Source: Streptomyces luteogriseus
Lineage (GTDB): Bacteria > Actinomycetota > Actinomycetes > Streptomycetales > Streptomycetaceae
DNA length: 64,000 bases
Direction: 5' to 3'
Assembly (NCBI RefSeq): GCF_014205055.1
Contig: NZ_JACHMS010000001.1
Span: 4,092,001-4,156,000 of the forward strand
The stretch's first letter is position 1; each line of letters opens with the position of its first letter. Position numbers and translations under genes: made by a program. The notes below the pieces were generated by a model. That model worked only from the letters and a program-made list of their open reading frames with translations. It was not told the DNA's origin and ran no database searches. Positions 1-8,158 of the stretch are shown piece after piece.

Positions 1-773
1 CCACCGGCAAGGTCAGCAAGATCGACAAGGGGTCCGGAGGCTGGTACTCCACCGCCCTGGCCGCCGGGAAGGTCGACGGGGACGGCAGGACGGACCTGGT
101 GGTGATCGGCACGGAGATCAACGGCAGCGACATCCGCGAGCGCGCCTGGTACCTGAAGGGCACCTCCTCCGGTCTCTCCTCGGGCGCCTCCAAGACCCTC
201 AGCGACCGGCAGGAGGGCCTCTACCCGAGCCCCGTGATCGGCGACTTCGACAAGAACGGCTACGGCGACATCGCCCTCGGCGTGCCCGACAAGGACAACG
301 GCAAGGGCGCCGTCACGATCTGGCGCGGCACGTCGTCGGGCCCGGGCACGTCGGTCACCCTCACCCAGGCCACCTCCGGCGTCTCCGGCAGCCCCGAGGC
401 CGACGACAACTTCGGCTACGCGATCTCGGCCGCCGACACCAATGGCGACGGCTACGCGGACCTCGCGGTGGGCGTCCCGCACGAGGACGTCGACGGCAAG
501 CAGGACCAGGGCGGCGTCCACGTCTTCCGCGGCGGCTCCGGCGGCCTCAGCGGCGCGCGTTCCTCGTGGATCGCCCAGACGGTGCTCGGCCCGGCCGACT
601 CCGGCGCCGCCTTCGGCTACACCGTCCGCCTGCGCGACCTGACCGCCGACGGCAAGGCCGACCTGGCGGTGGGCGCGGCGAACGGTGCGCTGCTCATGCG
701 CGGCACGAGCACGGTCCCGACGAAGACCGGCGCGATCAGCCTTCCGGAGCTGGGCGGCTCCTTCGCCGACTGA
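1..773 (+). CDS. FG-GAP (integrin-alpha N-type) repeat protein, C-terminal part
   Basis: The gene enters the window already in frame and ends at the TGA at 771-773, so only the C-terminal ~257 residues are visible. The translation shows repeated Asp/Gly-rich calcium-binding loops of FG-GAP type, such as DKNGYGDIALG, DTNGDGYADLAVG and DLTADGKADLAVG, spaced as blades of an integrin-like beta-propeller. Such Streptomyces proteins are normally secreted and adhesive or surface-exposed. The signal peptide would lie upstream of the window. The family call is firm; the ligand is unknown. Confidence 0.9.
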   Translation, partial: TGKVSKIDKGSGGWYSTALAAGKVDGDGRTDLVVIGTEINGSDIRERAWYLKGTSSGLSSGASKTLSDRQEGLYPSPVIGDFDKNGYGDIALGVPDKDNGKGAVTIWRGTSSGPGTSVTLTQATSGVSGSPEADDNFGYAISAADTNGDGYADLAVGVPHEDVDGKQDQGGVHVFRGGSGGLSGARSSWIAQTVLGPADSGAAFGYTVRLRDLTADGKADLAVGAANGALLMRGTSTVPTKTGAISLPELGGSFAD

Positions 774-992
774 CCGGGCCTGACCGGACGGGCGCGGGGC
801 AACCGCCCCGCCCCGCCCGGACCGGACCGGACCGGGGCATGGGCCGGGGCATGACCCGTACGGCCGAACCCTGACACCCCACGGACACCCAACGTCCCTG
901 CCCCTTAAGGGATGTCACAGCTCGGCCGCAAAGCCGGGCCCGAAAGCCCCGGCCCGGCACGCCACCGCCGGGGACCAGGTACGTTCGAAGAC

Positions 993-1913
993 GTGGCTGG
1001 ATTCAGGATCGGACGCGGCCGGAACAACGGCGCTCCTCAGACGCGACCGCACAACCCTCCGTACGGGCAGCAGACGCCGCAGGGGCCGCCGTACGGCTCC
1101 CCGCCGGCGCCGCAGCCGTACCCGCAGCAGCAGCCGTACGGCAACGGCGGCGGCCCCTCGTGGCCGCAGCCGAACGCCGGGCACGGCGGCGGCCAGGGCG
1201 AGCCGGAGTACTTCGGCGACGGCGCGTACCCGCCCGGCCCGCAGGGCCCGCACGATCCGTACGCGGCGAACAACCCGGGCCACACCCAGGCCTTCTCGGT
1301 CGGCGAGGACCCCTACACACAGGGCGACACCTACCGCGCCGGCGCCGCGGCCCCGCCGTCCGGCCCGGTCGGCCCGCGCCTGCACTGGAAGCAGCTGCTG
1401 CGGGGGATCGTCCTCGCCCCCAACCAGACCTTCCTCCAGATGCGGGACTACTCGATGTGGGGCCCGGCCCTCGTCGTCACGTTCCTCTACGGCCTGCTCG
1501 CCGTCTTCGGCTTCGACGGGGCCCGCAAGGATGCGATAAACGCCACACTGTCGAACGCGGTGCCGATCGTCCTGACGACGGCCGTCGCGATGGTGCTGAG
1601 CGCGTTCGTCCTGGGCGTGGTCACCCACACGCTGGCCCGCCAGCTCGGTGGCGACGGCGCCTGGCAGCCCACGGTCGGCCTGTCCATGCTGATCATGTCC
1701 CTCACGGACGCGCCCCGCCTGGTCTTCGCGATGTTCGCGGGCGGCGATGCGACGTTCGTCCAGCTCCTGGGCTGGGCCACCTGGATCGCGGGCGGCGCCC
1801 TGCTGACCCTCATGGTCGGCCGCTCCCACGACCTGCCCTGGCCGAAGGCGCTGGGCGCGTCGGCGATCCAGCTGATCGCGCTGCTGTCGATCGTGAAGCT
1901 CGGCACGGTCTGA
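993..1913 (+). CDS. Yip1-family multi-pass membrane protein with proline/glycine-rich N-terminus
   Basis: About 306 residues. I chose the GTG at 993, giving MAGFRIGRGRNN; the frame is open back to 912, but the extra residues look like noise. The first ~125 residues are low-complexity Pro/Gly/Gln/Tyr, probably a disordered cytoplasmic tail. The rest holds the Yip1 core, starting with LHWKQLLRGIVLAPNQTF, then about five hydrophobic helices. Function in bacteria is not established. The gene stands alone and is followed by a strong hairpin. Family confident; role unknown. Confidence 0.83.
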   Translation: MAGFRIGRGRNNGAPQTRPHNPPYGQQTPQGPPYGSPPAPQPYPQQQPYGNGGGPSWPQPNAGHGGGQGEPEYFGDGAYPPGPQGPHDPYAANNPGHTQAFSVGEDPYTQGDTYRAGAAAPPSGPVGPRLHWKQLLRGIVLAPNQTFLQMRDYSMWGPALVVTFLYGLLAVFGFDGARKDAINATLSNAVPIVLTTAVAMVLSAFVLGVVTHTLARQLGGDGAWQPTVGLSMLIMSLTDAPRLVFAMFAGGDATFVQLLGWATWIAGGALLTLMVGRSHDLPWPKALGASAIQLIALLSIVKLGTV

Positions 1914-1930
1914 TCTCCTGCGGGTACGAG

Positions 1931-1964
1931 AGAGGGGCTCCCCCCCCGGGGGGGGAGCCCCTCT
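1931..1964. terminator. Strong bidirectional hairpin between convergent genes
   Basis: A near-perfect GC-rich inverted repeat (arms AGAGGGGCTCCCCCC and GGGGGGAGCCCCTCT) lies between the stops of the Yip1 gene and the convergent phosphoribosyltransferase gene. The right arm runs into TTTCT on the plus strand. Position and symmetry fit a terminator used from both sides. Confidence 0.8.
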
Positions 1965-1983
1965 TTCTGTCTTCTCCCGCTGG

Positions 1984-2496
1984 TCAGGCGTCGAGCACCT
2001 GGCCGGCCCGCCGCACCACGGGCGGTTCGACACTCCACGGGAAGTTGATCCAGTCGTCGGTGCGCTTCCACACGTACTCGCACTTCACGAGCGACTGGGA
2101 CTTCTCGTAGACGACGGCGCTGCGCACCTCGGCGACGGTGTCGAGGCAGAAGTCACGCACCAGCTTGAGCGTCTTGCCGGTGTCGGCGACGTCGTCGGTG
2201 ATCAGCACCTTCTTCTGCGAGAAGTCGATCACGTTGGGGACGGGCGCGAGCATGACGGGCATCTCGAGGGTCGTCCCCACACCGGTGTAGAACTCCACGT
2301 TCACCAGGTGGATGTTCTTGCAGTCGAGGGCGTAGGCGAGCCCGCCGGCCACGAAGACGCCGCCGCGGGCGATGCTGAGGACTATGTCGGGCTCGTAGCC
2401 GTCGTCGGCGATGCTCTGCGCGAGCTCGCGCACGGCGACGCCGAACTTCTCGTAGGTCAGGTTCTCCCGCACTGCGCTCATGCCGATGTCGCTCAC
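1984..2496 (-). CDS. Phosphoribosyltransferase (xanthine/hypoxanthine type)
   Basis: 170 residues. The GTG at 2496 gives VSDIGMSAVRENLTYEKFG and overlaps the dcd stop as GTGA, so translation is coupled. The PRPP-binding motif is clear: VLITDDVADTGKT, about residues 106-118. Type I phosphoribosyltransferases of this size transfer phosphoribose from PRPP to a purine base. Pairing with dCTP deaminase points to nucleotide salvage. Base specificity cannot be read from the sequence. An ATG five codons downstream is an alternative start. Confidence 0.87.
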   Translation of the reverse strand: MSDIGMSAVRENLTYEKFGVAVRELAQSIADDGYEPDIVLSIARGGVFVAGGLAYALDCKNIHLVNVEFYTGVGTTLEMPVMLAPVPNVIDFSQKKVLITDDVADTGKTLKLVRDFCLDTVAEVRSAVVYEKSQSLVKCEYVWKRTDDWINFPWSVEPPVVRRAGQVLDA

Positions 2497-3068
2497 ACCT
2501 GGGTCCGATGGAAGTTGAGGAAGGACCGGGAGGCGGTCGGCCCGCGCTGGCCCTGGTACCGGGACCCGTACCGCTCGCTGCCGTAGGGGAAGTCGGCGGG
2601 CGAGCTGAGCTTGAACATGCACAGCTGCCCGATCTTCATGCCCGGCCAGAGCTTGATGGGCAGAGTGGCGAGGTTGGACAGCTCCAGGGTCACGTGGCCG
2701 CTGAAGCCGGGGTCGATGAACCCGGCGGTGGAGTGCGTCACCAGCCCCAGGCGCCCCAGCGAGCTCTTGCCCTCCAGCCGGGAGGCGAGATCGTCGGGCA
2801 GGGTGATGACCTCGTACGTGCTGGCGAGGACGAACTCCCCGGGATGCAGGATGAACGGCTCATCGCCTTCCGGCTCCACGAGCCGGGTCAGGTCGGCCTG
2901 TTCGATGGCGGGGTCGATGTGGGGGTACCGGTGATTCTCGAACACCCGGAAGTAGCGGTCGAGGCGTACATCGACGCTCGACGGCTGCACCATCGATTCG
3001 TCGTACGGGTCGATCCGCACCCGCCCTGCATCGATCTCGGCCCGGATGTCTTTGTCTGAGAGAAGCAC
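2493..3068 (-). CDS. dcd: dCTP deaminase
   Basis: 191 residues, the usual family length. It begins MLLSDKDIRAEIDAG and carries the family hallmarks VQPSSVDVRLDRYFRVF near residue 27, the active-site stretch HSTAGFIDPGFSGHVTLE, and MKIGQLCMF. The enzyme deaminates dCTP to dUTP as a cytosolic homotrimer, feeding dTMP synthesis; some actinobacterial forms are bifunctional and yield dUMP. It is first of a two-gene unit with the phosphoribosyltransferase, overlapping by 4 bp. Confidence 0.96.
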   Translation of the reverse strand: MLLSDKDIRAEIDAGRVRIDPYDESMVQPSSVDVRLDRYFRVFENHRYPHIDPAIEQADLTRLVEPEGDEPFILHPGEFVLASTYEVITLPDDLASRLEGKSSLGRLGLVTHSTAGFIDPGFSGHVTLELSNLATLPIKLWPGMKIGQLCMFKLSSPADFPYGSERYGSRYQGQRGPTASRSFLNFHRTQV

Positions 3069-3083
3069 GCCCCGAGGATACGC

Positions 3084-3126
3084 AAGGCGCGCGGAGCGAC
3101 CACAACCGGACGTCTCCGCGCGCCTT
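3084..3126 (-). terminator. 13-bp inverted repeat upstream of dcd
   Basis: The arms AAGGCGCGCGGAG (3084-3096) and CTCCGCGCGCCTT (3114-3126) pair perfectly around a 17-nt loop. The repeat sits between the small Cys-rich gene and dcd, both on the minus strand, so it probably terminates the former. A regulatory role for dcd is the alternative. Confidence 0.6.
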
Positions 3127-3201
3127 GTTCCTGTTGCCTACTGCTTGTCCGTTACCGCGTCGGCCACGCCGCCACTGCAACCGCGGCCACTGCGGCTGCC
3201 G

Positions 3202-3360
3202 CTACCGCTTCTGATAGCTGACGGGCACCACGCTCCGGAGCCGCGCACATCGCGGGCACCGAAGCAGCCGCCCGGGGCCGAGCCGCTCGGCCTGCTGCAT
3301 CGGGAACGAAGCGGTACTGAACACGTGCCCATCGGCACAACGGACGACGGTGCGCTCCAT
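3202..3360 (-). CDS. Small cysteine-rich (zinc-ribbon-like) protein
   Basis: 52 residues from an internal ATG (MERTVVRCADGHVFSTASF); the frame stays open to 3438, so a 78-residue form is possible. Two Cys positions near the N-terminus (RCADGH) and a CPRC pair later (LLRCPRCARLRSVVPV) could form a four-ligand zinc site. It resembles short conserved hypothetical proteins found near dcd/tRNA-Gly in streptomycetes. Function unknown. The start is uncertain, because the ATG at 3360 has only a weak upstream purine run. Confidence 0.6.
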   Translation of the reverse strand: MERTVVRCADGHVFSTASFPMQQAERLGPGRLLRCPRCARLRSVVPVSYQKR

Positions 3361-3632
3361 CAAGTCCAAGAGTCCCTTCCCCAAGAGCCGCGTCTGGCTG
3401 CTGCTTGCCTGACGACAAAAGCCACAGTACGGGATCAAAGGGACGGCCCTCCAGGCGGCACTCCGGTCCCGCCCGGGCCCTCTTTCGCACCCCCACCGTA
3501 CGCCCCAACTCCGTTCCCCCGCAGCCGCATCCCATCCCTGAAACGTCCTCAGGCCCCGCGGCTCAAACGCCGGAGGCCTGACATGAGGTAGAGTGAGCGA
3601 GCATTCGACACCGACCCCGGTCGGCGTCTTAC

Positions 3633-3706
3633 GCGGGTGTAGTTTAATGGTAGAACATCAGCTTCCCAAGCTGAGAGCGCGAGTTCGATTCTCGTCACCC
3701 GCTCCA
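3633..3706 (+). tRNA. tRNA-Gly (anticodon CCC)
   Basis: A full cloverleaf can be drawn. The acceptor stem GCGGGTG pairs with CACCCGC (3696-3702). The anticodon stem TCAGC/GCTGA encloses the loop TTCCCAA, with CCC at the anticodon position. The T-arm contains GTTCGATTC, and the CCA is encoded (3704-3706). A possible -10 element, TAGAGT, lies at 3589-3594. The 3' end of this tRNA is repeated at 4779, and an integrase remnant follows immediately, so it was probably used as an integration site. Confidence 0.97.
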
Positions 3707-3899
3707 TGACGAAGGCCCAGGTCAGAGACCTGGGCCGTTTTGCTGTCCGCTGTGATCGGTCGGCGGTGCCGGATCCGTGCCAGAACACTGATCGCCGGGG
3801 TCGGCGGCTGGCTCTTCTGGCACGGCGGCAACTTCCTGCCGGCGCTCGTCATCGGGGCGCTGACACATCGGCGCGACCTACTCGGAGGACCGCCCGGCA

Positions 3900-4140
3900 C
3901 GGACCGTCGCGTGAAGGTGGCACCGGAGCGGGTGGACAGCGTTTGACCGGTGTGACGGAGGCCGTGGAACCGGAAGCCCTCGGGCATGCCGACGATCTCC
4001 CGCACCTTCCGGCCGAAGGTGCTGCGGCGGAAGGGAGCACCTTGCTCGCCGAGGGAGAGCAGCCCATCGGGGCCCGGCTCGGCGTACGACTCCAGGTGCC
4101 AACGGTGCTCGCGGCGGAGGAAGGCGGGAAGCACCTGGGT
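3900..4140 (-). pseudogene. Tyrosine (phage/ICE-type) integrase, degenerate C-terminal remnant
   Basis: On the minus strand the translation contains RWHLESYAEPGPDGLL, a GRKVREIVGMPEGFRFHG stretch and the signature GLRHTGQTL. This matches the HxLRHT catalytic region of actinobacterial tyrosine integrases. The N-terminal half and the final Tyr-containing helix are absent, so it cannot be active. It lies about 200 bp from tRNA-Gly, the normal place for such an integrase. The N-terminal side abuts a plus-strand FAD-hydroxylase fragment at about 4140, a sharp recombination junction. Confidence 0.8.
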
Positions 4141-4143
4141 GGC

Positions 4144-4536
4144 ATGATCACCGCCCTGGACCTCCGCTACCCCATGAGCGACGACCACCCGCTGACCGGC
4201 CGCCGGGTCCCCGACGTCGATCTGAAGACCGGTGACGGCCGGCGTCGCGTCTTCGAACTGCTGCGTACCGCGCGCCCCGTGCTGCTCGACCTGCGCGGTG
4301 ACACCGCACTGGCCGCCACGGCCGAGAGCTGGGCCGATCGCGTCGACCTCGTCGAAGCCCGGTCCACGGCCGACCACTGGCCCGTCTGGCCGGCCGGCGA
4401 GGCCCCCGCCCCCGCCGCGCTCCTGATCCGCCCCGACGGCCACGTCGCCTGGACCGCACGCGCCGGCACCACCCCCGACCCCGCCGCCCTCCGGACCGCC
4501 CTCACCGCCTGGTTCGGCCCGGCCACGGCCGACTGA
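4144..4536 (+). pseudogene. FAD-dependent aromatic hydroxylase, C-terminal fragment
   Basis: The ~130 residues after the in-frame ATG at 4144 read RYPMSDDHPLTGRRVPDVDL, then RPVLLDLRGD and LLIRPDGHVAWTARAG. This is the thioredoxin-like C-terminal domain of PHBH-type polyketide/aromatic FAD monooxygenases, normally ~500 residues. The FAD-binding Rossmann and substrate domains are missing, so it is a 3' remnant. Upstream in the same frame lies antisense integrase sequence. Expression from the ATG is conceivable, but the product could not be an oxygenase. Confidence 0.78.
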
Positions 4537-5029
4537 ACCGAGGCGAGAAGCTTGCTGCGGGACACCGCGGCGATGCGACACCGGTCTGCTGCGGCACGGT
4601 GGACGTCGTTCACTGCCGCGCCGGTTTCGCACCGGCAGACCGCACGCCCGGCGCTCGGCTCAGCGCGGGCGGGCGGGCGCACGGTCCACACCACCATCCC
4701 GGTTGGCTGCTGAGGATGTGCCCGTACGCGGTGTCCAGCCTCACCCGCTGCATCGGGGAGTCGACCGTACCTGTGGTGCGTCACCCGCTCCACAACCGCA
4801 CCAATGGCCCTCTCCGGCCTCCTCGTTGGCGGGGTCGTCCCTGCGGCGCTTCCCATGCTCGGTGTGCACCAAGTCGTCAAAGCCGGCCGCGACCTCGCGT
4901 CCGGTACCAGCAGAAGGCCCCGACCGTCCAGGGGGACGGCTCCCGGCTCTCTGCTTGGGCTGGCTTCAGCTCCGAAGCACATGCCTGCCGGAGTGATCAC
5001 GGGACCGCCCGTGCCTACCGTGATGTGGC
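4537..5029. other. 493-bp intergenic stretch
   Basis: No convincing gene on either strand. It carries the 14-bp tRNA-end repeat at 4779-4792 and must hold the promoter of the serine hydrolase that starts at 5030. I recognise no protein fragment here; the composition looks like scrambled junction DNA. Confidence 0.5.
4779..4792 (+). repeat. Candidate att site: 14-bp copy of the tRNA-Gly 3' end
   Basis: CGTCACCCGCTCCA here is identical to the last 14 bases of the tRNA gene (3693-3706), in the same orientation. The two copies bracket 1.07 kb containing the integrase remnant, as expected for attL/attR of a shrunken integrated element. The match is short; bases on both sides differ. Confidence 0.5.
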
Positions 5030-6238
5030 ATGCCAACCTTCTCACCGACTTCTGGGACCGGCAGGCGCGCCGGCCTCGCGGCCCTGGTGGCGGCCACCGT
5101 GCTGGCCACCGGCCCGGCGGCGACCGCGCAGGCGCCGGGCTCACGCTCCGGCGGCGACTGCGGCACGCACGACCAGACCCGCCAGGCGCTGCGCATCCTC
5201 ACCGAGCGCGACGGCATCACCGGTGCCGCGGTCCTGGTGAGCGACCCCACCGCGGACGAGTCCTGCGGGCGTTGGGCCGAGACCGCCGGGACGGCGGATC
5301 TGCGTACCGGACGCCCGATGAACACCCTCGACCGGTTGCGCGTCGGCAGCGTGACCAAGACGTTCACCGCGGCGCTCGTCCTCCGACTCGTAGCCGAGCA
5401 CCGCCTCTCGCTGGAAGCCCCCGTCGACCGCTATCTGCCCGGCCTGATTCACGGACCCGGCCACGACGGGGGCCTGATCACCGTACGACGGCTCCTGCAG
5501 CACACCAGCGGACTGCCCGACTATCTCGACGCCCCCGAATGGGAGCATCCCGAGCGGCTGCGGTACCGCCACTTCGAGCCGCGCGACCTCGTCACGCGTG
5601 CTCTCGAACTGCCGCGCCCGCAGGGCACCTGGCACTACGCCACCACCAATTACCTCGTCCTCGGCATGATCGTCCGCGAGGTCACCGGCCGTACCCCCGA
5701 GGCGGAGATCACCCGCCGCATCATCAAGCCCCTCGGGCTGCACGACACCTACTGGCCCGGCGACGACACCCGCGTCCGAGGACCTCACTCCCGCAGCTAC
5801 TTCATCGACGGCGACGGCCGACGCGTCGACGGCACCGCCTGGAACTTGACCTTCGGCGGGGTCGGCGGCGCCCTGGTCTCGTCGCCGGGCGACCTGACGC
5901 GGTTCGCTGCCGCCCTGTTCGACGGCCGGCTGCTGCCCGAGGCCCAACTGGCCGAGATGCGACGGACGGTGGCGGCCGACGCCGATCGGCTGTGGCCGGG
6001 CGCCCGCTACGGGCTGGGCCTGATCTCGACACCGCTGTCCTGCGGCGGGACGTGGTGGGGGCACGGCGGCACGGTGCCCGGCGGTCACCGGGCGCTGATC
6101 GCCGTCGGCCCCGGCGGACGGAGTGTCGCCGTCGCCCTGAACAAGGTGCCCGCCTCTCTCCAGGCCGAACTCGACTTCCTGGACCTCGTCGACAAGTCCC
6201 TCTGCGAGGGCAGGTCTTCCGAAAGGACTTCCGCATGA
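5030..6238 (+). CDS. Secreted serine hydrolase (class C beta-lactamase / DD-peptidase fold)
   Basis: 402 residues. An N-terminal signal peptide (twin Arg then AGLAALVAATVLATG, cleavage likely after TAQA) indicates export. The nucleophile motif SVTK is near residue 107 and the third motif HGG near 345. The middle motif, normally YxN, reads Tyr-Ala-Thr near 203 (HYATTNY), so the usual Asn is replaced. Family members are D-alanyl-D-alanine carboxypeptidases, esterases or peptidases; the substrate here is unknown. The stop overlaps the next start as ATGA. A paralogue with an intact YxN lies at 58674. Confidence 0.88.
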   Translation: MPTFSPTSGTGRRAGLAALVAATVLATGPAATAQAPGSRSGGDCGTHDQTRQALRILTERDGITGAAVLVSDPTADESCGRWAETAGTADLRTGRPMNTLDRLRVGSVTKTFTAALVLRLVAEHRLSLEAPVDRYLPGLIHGPGHDGGLITVRRLLQHTSGLPDYLDAPEWEHPERLRYRHFEPRDLVTRALELPRPQGTWHYATTNYLVLGMIVREVTGRTPEAEITRRIIKPLGLHDTYWPGDDTRVRGPHSRSYFIDGDGRRVDGTAWNLTFGGVGGALVSSPGDLTRFAAALFDGRLLPEAQLAEMRRTVAADADRLWPGARYGLGLISTPLSCGGTWWGHGGTVPGGHRALIAVGPGGRSVAVALNKVPASLQAELDFLDLVDKSLCEGRSSERTSA

Positions 6239-7944
6239 CCGGCTTCCCGCCCTCCCCCGGCACACCGTCCCGTACGACGCCCTCCCCCACCTCCTTAGCC
6301 CGTACGGCTCCGTTGCCTCCGGCCCCACCGCCTGCCCCCAACTCCCCCGCAGCCGCGAGCACAGCCGGACCGCGCGGTTCCACGGCCGGCGGCCTGCACC
6401 GGCTCGTGTCGCGCACCGCGGCAGGGGCCGCCCTGTGCCTGGTCGGGGCGCTCACGGTCGCCGCGTCGCCCCCAGCGGCGGCCGAACCCGCCCCTGCGAT
6501 CGCCGACCCTCTCGCCCGCTACCACCGGCAGCACCTCGACTGGAAGAGCTGCCTGCTCGGACCCGACGACGAGACCGGCAAGGAACTCCAGCAGGCGGGC
6601 GCCCAGTGCGCCGACGTCACCGTCCCGTTGAACCATGACGACCCGGACGGCCGCACGATCACTGTCGCGATCTCGCGGATCCGGGCCACCGACACGGCCC
6701 ACCGCGTGGGCGCGCTGCTGCTCAACGGTGGTGGCCCCGGCGGGCAGACGATCGGCGACCCGCCGTGGGTGCGCACGGCGATGAAGCAGGTCGGTGAGCG
6801 CTACGACGTGGTGGGCGTCGACCCCCGTTTCGTCGGCCGCAGCACACCGCTGGACTGCCACTGGCCCACCGGCTCCTTCATACGCGGAGCGGGAATCGAC
6901 CGTGCGGGGTTCGACCGCGCGGTGGCCCTGGCCGAGGAACTCGCCGGTCGTTGCCGGACGTCCCAGGGCGACGTCCTGCCGTACGCCACGACCCGGAACA
7001 CCGCACGCGACATGGACGTCATCCGCGCCGTGCTCGGCGAGCCAAGGATCTCCTACCTCGGATACTCGTACGGCACCTACCTCGGCCAGGTGTACGCCAC
7101 GATGTTCCCCGGCCGCACCGACCGAGTCGTACTGGACGGCGTCGTCGCTCCCGACGGCTACAACCCCCGGCTGCTGCGCGGCACGGAACCGGCCAACCGG
7201 CACGCTCTCAAGGGCTGGGCCTCCTGGGCAGCCGCCCGCGACACCGACTACGGTCTGGGCCGCACCCCTGGCGATGTGCTGGCGGCCGTGGACAGCGTCC
7301 AGGCGGCGGCCGGACGTAGGCCCCTGCCCATCGGCGCCCACCGGGTGGATGAGCATCTGCTGCCCGTCGTCGTCTTCAGCGGCCTCTCACAGGACAACGA
7401 CGCCGCCTACGCCGATCTCGCGCAGGCCGTACGGGACATGCGTCGCGCCGCCGACGGCCACACCGTCACCCCCTCGCCGTGGCTGGCCGAAACGCTCGGC
7501 TTCCTGCTGAAGGGATCCGACTCCGCATACGGCAGTGCCCAGACAGCGATCCTGTGCGGGGACGCGTCCGCGCCGCGCTCTCCCGAGGTGTACTGGCGCG
7601 ATGTCCAACGTGCCCGTGCGCAGGACCCGTTGTTCGGTCCCGTCACCAACAACATCGGTCCGTGCGCGTTCTGGGACCCGCCACGCGAGCGCCCCACCAC
7701 GATCCGCGGCGACCTTCCGGCCTTGCTCGTCAACGCGACCGGTGACCCTCGGACCACCTACCGGAGCGCGCAGACCGTGCGCCGCATGTGGCCCTCCTCC
7801 CGCCTGGTCACCCTCCGTGGCGCGGACCAGCACGCCGTGTACGGCGTCTTCGGCAGCTCCTGTGCCGACGCGACGGTCAACACCTACCTGGCCACCGGCC
7901 GCCTGCCGGCCACGGACGTCACCTGCGACCGGCCTTCCGGCTGA
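6235..7944 (+). CDS. Secreted alpha/beta hydrolase, TAP-like (tripeptidyl aminopeptidase family)
   Basis: 569 residues from the ATG at 6235, which overlaps the previous stop by 4 bp. A Pro/Ser-rich lead is followed by a hydrophobic segment ending SPPAAAEP, probably a signal peptide starting unusually far in (residues ~60-85). The nucleophile elbow GYSYGTYLG (Ser ~278), an oxyanion-loop GGGPGG, the acid in NATGDPRTTY and the His in DQHAVYG complete the triad of the TAP family. These exoenzymes release N-terminal peptides or act on esters. Coupling with a DD-peptidase-like partner suggests they are made together. A start closer to the signal helix is possible. Confidence 0.88.
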   Translation: MTGFPPSPGTPSRTTPSPTSLARTAPLPPAPPPAPNSPAAASTAGPRGSTAGGLHRLVSRTAAGAALCLVGALTVAASPPAAAEPAPAIADPLARYHRQHLDWKSCLLGPDDETGKELQQAGAQCADVTVPLNHDDPDGRTITVAISRIRATDTAHRVGALLLNGGGPGGQTIGDPPWVRTAMKQVGERYDVVGVDPRFVGRSTPLDCHWPTGSFIRGAGIDRAGFDRAVALAEELAGRCRTSQGDVLPYATTRNTARDMDVIRAVLGEPRISYLGYSYGTYLGQVYATMFPGRTDRVVLDGVVAPDGYNPRLLRGTEPANRHALKGWASWAAARDTDYGLGRTPGDVLAAVDSVQAAAGRRPLPIGAHRVDEHLLPVVVFSGLSQDNDAAYADLAQAVRDMRRAADGHTVTPSPWLAETLGFLLKGSDSAYGSAQTAILCGDASAPRSPEVYWRDVQRARAQDPLFGPVTNNIGPCAFWDPPRERPTTIRGDLPALLVNATGDPRTTYRSAQTVRRMWPSSRLVTLRGADQHAVYGVFGSSCADATVNTYLATGRLPATDVTCDRPSG

Positions 7945-8158
7945 GGGAGGCGGTCCGGCGGCCACCACCGCTGGAAGTGACCTCCCGGCGAGCGCCGACA
8001 AACGCACGGAGAGAGATCGCCGGACCTGTCGCGCGTCGCCCGTGGCCCCTCCCGCCGATCGAGTGGCGCGGTCCCGCTTGACCGGGCCGGTGCTTGCCGC
8101 GCGCGTACCCCACGTGGCGGCCGATGATGGGAACACGGCCGAACACGCGGAGCTGGTC

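Noticed and set aside
3706..4536. A 276-residue intact protein beginning at the tRNA end
   Set aside because: The first half is antisense integrase remnant; only the last 130 residues resemble the FAD-hydroxylase tail.
4804..7944. A 1046-codon frame as one giant protein ending in the TAP-like hydrolase
   Set aside because: The upstream part overlaps the serine hydrolase in another frame and is Arg/Pro noise; the ATGA start at 6235 fits better.
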